From: Neodontobutis hainanensis
Lineage: Eukaryota; Chordata; Actinopteri; Gobiiformes; Odontobutidae
NCBI GenBank assembly: GCA_024349245.1
Contig: JALDNG010000020.1
Span: 5,931,001 to 5,995,000 of the forward strand
DNA: 64,000 nucleotides
Reading direction: 5' to 3'
Shown: piece by piece, positions 61,440-64,000 of the stretch
Layout: each line of letters opens with the position of its first letter
How positions within the stretch are numbered: the stretch's first letter is position 1
Translations under genes and position numbers: made by a program
The notes under the pieces: generated by a model
Databases searched by the model: none
What the model was told of the DNA's origin: nothing
The model's input: only the letters and a program-made list of their open reading frames with translations

Positions 61440-61800
61440 TTATTGTGGTAAAGAAGGAGCTGAGCTTCAAGGCAAAGCTCTCGATTAACAGTCAATCTAC
61501 GTTGCTACTCTCACCTATGGTCATGAGCTTTGGGTCATGACCGAAAGAACAAGATCCCGGATACAAGCAGCCGAAATGAGCTTTCTCATTTGGGTGGCGT
61601 GGCGCTACCTTAGAGATGAGGAATGAGTGAGGAGCTTGGTCACTCGGGAGGAGCTCAAAGTAGAGCCGCTGCTCCTCCACAGCGAGAGGACACACTGGAG
61701 GGACTATGTCTCTCTTGGTCTGACTCCTCAAAAAATGCATCCACACTTTAGAGCACTTCCCGCTGCTCATCTTGTAAACAGATATTACTGTGGGAGGTCC
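61440..61800 (+). mobile_element. Non-LTR retrotransposon fragment with internal deletion
   Basis: Plus-strand translation gives VMTERTRSRIQAAEMSFL, then VRSLVTREELKVEPLLLHSE, then directly THWRDYVSLGL. From memory intact relatives have roughly 50 residues between EPLLL and the TRWRDYVS motif, so the middle is deleted here. A stop and frame changes are present. It is a dead fragment of an abundant fish LINE. Confidence 0.6.
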
Positions 61801-61899
61801 TCAGACTTATTCATTAAAAGCATTCAGCCAGTGAGTTCTTATCTCGAGCGCTGTCACCACTTGCCACGGTGTAAAAACAGTGGCCAAACCGAGCAACAC

Positions 61900-64000
61900 A
61901 CGTAGCCTGTGAACTGTAAATATTTACTGTAGACGATTTATCCCCACGCCCTGTCCCAGCGGAGAACAATGGGTTGTGAGCGGCCGGTGACTGCCTCTAA
62001 AGACCTTGTGTAACCATCCTGCCGGTGCCACTCCTGTCTTTAGTGCGCGTCTGAGCTGTGGTCAGCTGGAGTTCTCTTGCAGCAGCCTACAAGACCGGTT
62101 AAAGCTGAAGCCCACCATAAAAGGCCTGGGCTACATGAAGGATCAAGTAAAAGTTAAAAGCTCTCGCTGCAGTTTTGGGTCTGTGTGTGTTTTCTGAGCG
62201 CTTCAGTCTCCAGCATGTGGATGAGTAAAAAGTAATCAGGATTAGCGCTCATAAACACAGAGCATATTCATAAATATAAACCATGTTTAAAATGATGGTT
62301 TAAAGATTAAAGCATGTGCAGGTGTTTTTCTTCCTTTTGCAGCGTAGTTCTATGCTTCTTCCATTGTTCTGGTGATGAGTAAACCTGGTTTAAACTGTGA
62401 CACACAGCCACACTAATTACAGATCTTTTTCACTTTTAAAATGTAGATAAGTCCTGACCTTAGAAAGGGGCTACTGCCCTTAACTATAAATATTGCACAC
62501 GAAGGCCTGCAAAAAGCCTAAAGCTGCCTGTTGAGGGGTTTCTCTCAAAACAGAGATGAAACATTGTGATGGGTTTTCAGGGCTAAAGCCCCCAATTAAG
62601 AGGGTGCCCATGCCATAGGCATAAAAAGAGTAAAGGGTGGGTTTTATAAATAACTTTTGACATTTATTATTTCTGTTTGAAGGCCTTCAGTCTCTGTTGA
62701 AGGGGTCACTTACATTGGCCAGCTAGAATATTATAACATCATCTAAAATGCTGTAGAATAAAGGGAATTACATTTCCCACATACTGGGACTGTAACACAG
62801 GTGAGCTGCTCAGCCTCTACATCTCTGACCTAAATATTGTAGGGAGCTATTGTTTTTGGGTTTTTACTGTATAAAGATTACTTTAATACATTATATAGTG
62901 TATACCTGTCCTTGTAAATGCGGCTTCGCAGTAGCCCCATTCTTTCTGTCTTCTGCCTGGAGAAGAAGCAAAATTTGAAACTTGGAGCCACTTGTAAGTA
63001 ATATTTTTATTAATTTAAATTTTATATAACCTATCTTGAAAAAAAAACAAACAATAATATTATTGAATTTGCTAAGACAAGTTTGTAATGGTTGTAACTT
63101 TCTCAAGGTTAAGTTTGAGATAACGTTAGGCTACATTATTTTAGCTTATTCACTTTGTTAATGTTGGTGAAAATCAAACTTAAATATCAATGGTATTTTT
63201 TGAGCTCCTAAATTTATTTTTTCTCTTTCATTATTTCCTTCTGGGCCTGGACCAACATTATGTCCCTCAGTAGCAACACTTGAGGGCAACAACCCCATTT
63301 CACCAGAACTGGAAGCTTAAAGACACGCACCATTGTTGCTAGAAATAAACAAGACTATTCCTGTGATGTGGGCTTGACATTATATTTTTAGTTCGGTGAC
63401 CCTTTCTTTGGGAAAGTGAGTGTTACTAAGCAGGGCCGGCCCTGGCCAATTTGCTGCCCTAGGCAAGATTTCACCTGGTGCCCCTGGAATTTTGTTCATA
63501 AACTTACACACTTCTCCTAAACTTGCTGAAGTGGAGGGAAGAGGTGTGCTTGATGCGGAATCGCTGGGCGGTGCTGAGATGGAGATGTCTGCAACAGGTG
63601 GCCCAGGATTTGCAGGGACGGGGTTCAGATATTTCAAAAGTGCATCTGAGGAGAGAAGAGGAGGATTATATGTGACCATTGGGTGTTACATTTTATTATT
63701 AAAAAGCTGATGATAGTGAAACTATAAAAATATGGCAGCACCTAAACCAAATTATAGCTTAAACACACAAAAAGCAAGAATAATTACATCTGGTATTCAT
63801 GCACAAAACTCTATTCTATTCATTGAGCACTTCTCTAGCATACAGTAGTTATATTTTCAAAATTAATTTTTAAAGTGTTTGTTTTCCAGTATATCTGGCA
63901 TGGCAGCAATGTCCTACTAACTACACTTTATGATGTTAAATCCATGAAACGGAGGAGAAACGTAAATCTTTATTTAAATTGAATTTTAAAGTTGCTAAAT
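61900..64000. other. No gene recognised; minor repeats
   Basis: Several short open frames but nothing family-like. Near 63431-63480 the text GGGCCGGCCCTGGCCAATTT followed by GCTGCCCTAGGCAAGATTTC resembles the end of a DNA transposon family common in fish. I could not find its other end. Confidence 0.4.

Noticed and set aside
63380..63710. Pro/Ser/Ala-rich open frames on both strands (about 96-99 codons)
   Set aside because: Composition follows a locally GC-richer repeat, with both strands open at once. No domain or splice site supports a gene.

Overview
This is a nuclear genomic window from a vertebrate, almost certainly a ray-finned (teleost) fish. The evidence is compact multi-exon genes with GT-AG introns of about 70 bp to 3 kb, vertebrate-only genes (B3GAT1, TIRAP, FAM118B), a Tc1-type transposon, a tRNA-derived V-SINE-like element, a Penelope-like fragment, decayed non-LTR retrotransposons and long TA microsatellites. 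The species cannot be told from the sequence. Exon structures were assembled by hand from splice sites, reading frame and protein similarity from memory; all six assembled coding sequences close in frame at family-typical lengths.

Layout: 1-7.2 kb, no gene seen, one hAT-like transposon end. 7.2-15.0 kb (+), b3gat1, four coding exons, 335 aa; its third intron carries a 27-bp minisatellite of about 29 units beside an antisense SINE remnant. 18.6-27.7 kb (-) and 28.9-32.6 kb (+), two head-to-head GH35 beta-galactosidase-like paralogues (629 and 605 aa) with nearly the same exon lengths; the first has a decayed Tc1 transposon in an intron. 33.6-37.2 kb (+), ilvbl/hacl2, 14 exons, 625 aa. 40.3-44.0 kb (+), fam118b, six coding exons, 353 aa, with a Penelope-like fragment flanked by a 14-bp target-site duplication just upstream. 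45.7-50.1 kb (-), srpra, 14 exons, 657 aa. 51.5-52.6 kb (+), tirap, three coding exons, 216 aa. 52.7-64 kb has no recognisable coding gene. It is a repeat-rich tract with, near 57.1 kb, what looks like the promoter and non-coding first exon of a further plus-strand gene.

The order b3gat1, glb1l2/glb1l3-like, then fam118b, srpra, tirap matches, from memory, human 11q24-q25, with ilvbl (human 19p13) placed between the two blocks. FOXRED1, which lies between SRPRA and TIRAP in human, is not seen here. The genes do not form one pathway: they cover HNK-1 glycan synthesis (b3gat1), beta-galactoside hydrolysis (glb1l pair), 2-hydroxyacyl-CoA cleavage (ilvbl), SRP-dependent ER targeting (srpra), TLR signalling (tirap) and a SIR2-fold protein (fam118b). 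The most thought-provoking pairing is a SIR2-fold gene and a TIR-domain gene within 8 kb of each other, two folds also used in bacterial antiphage defence. No CRISPR array, rRNA or functional tRNA gene was seen.
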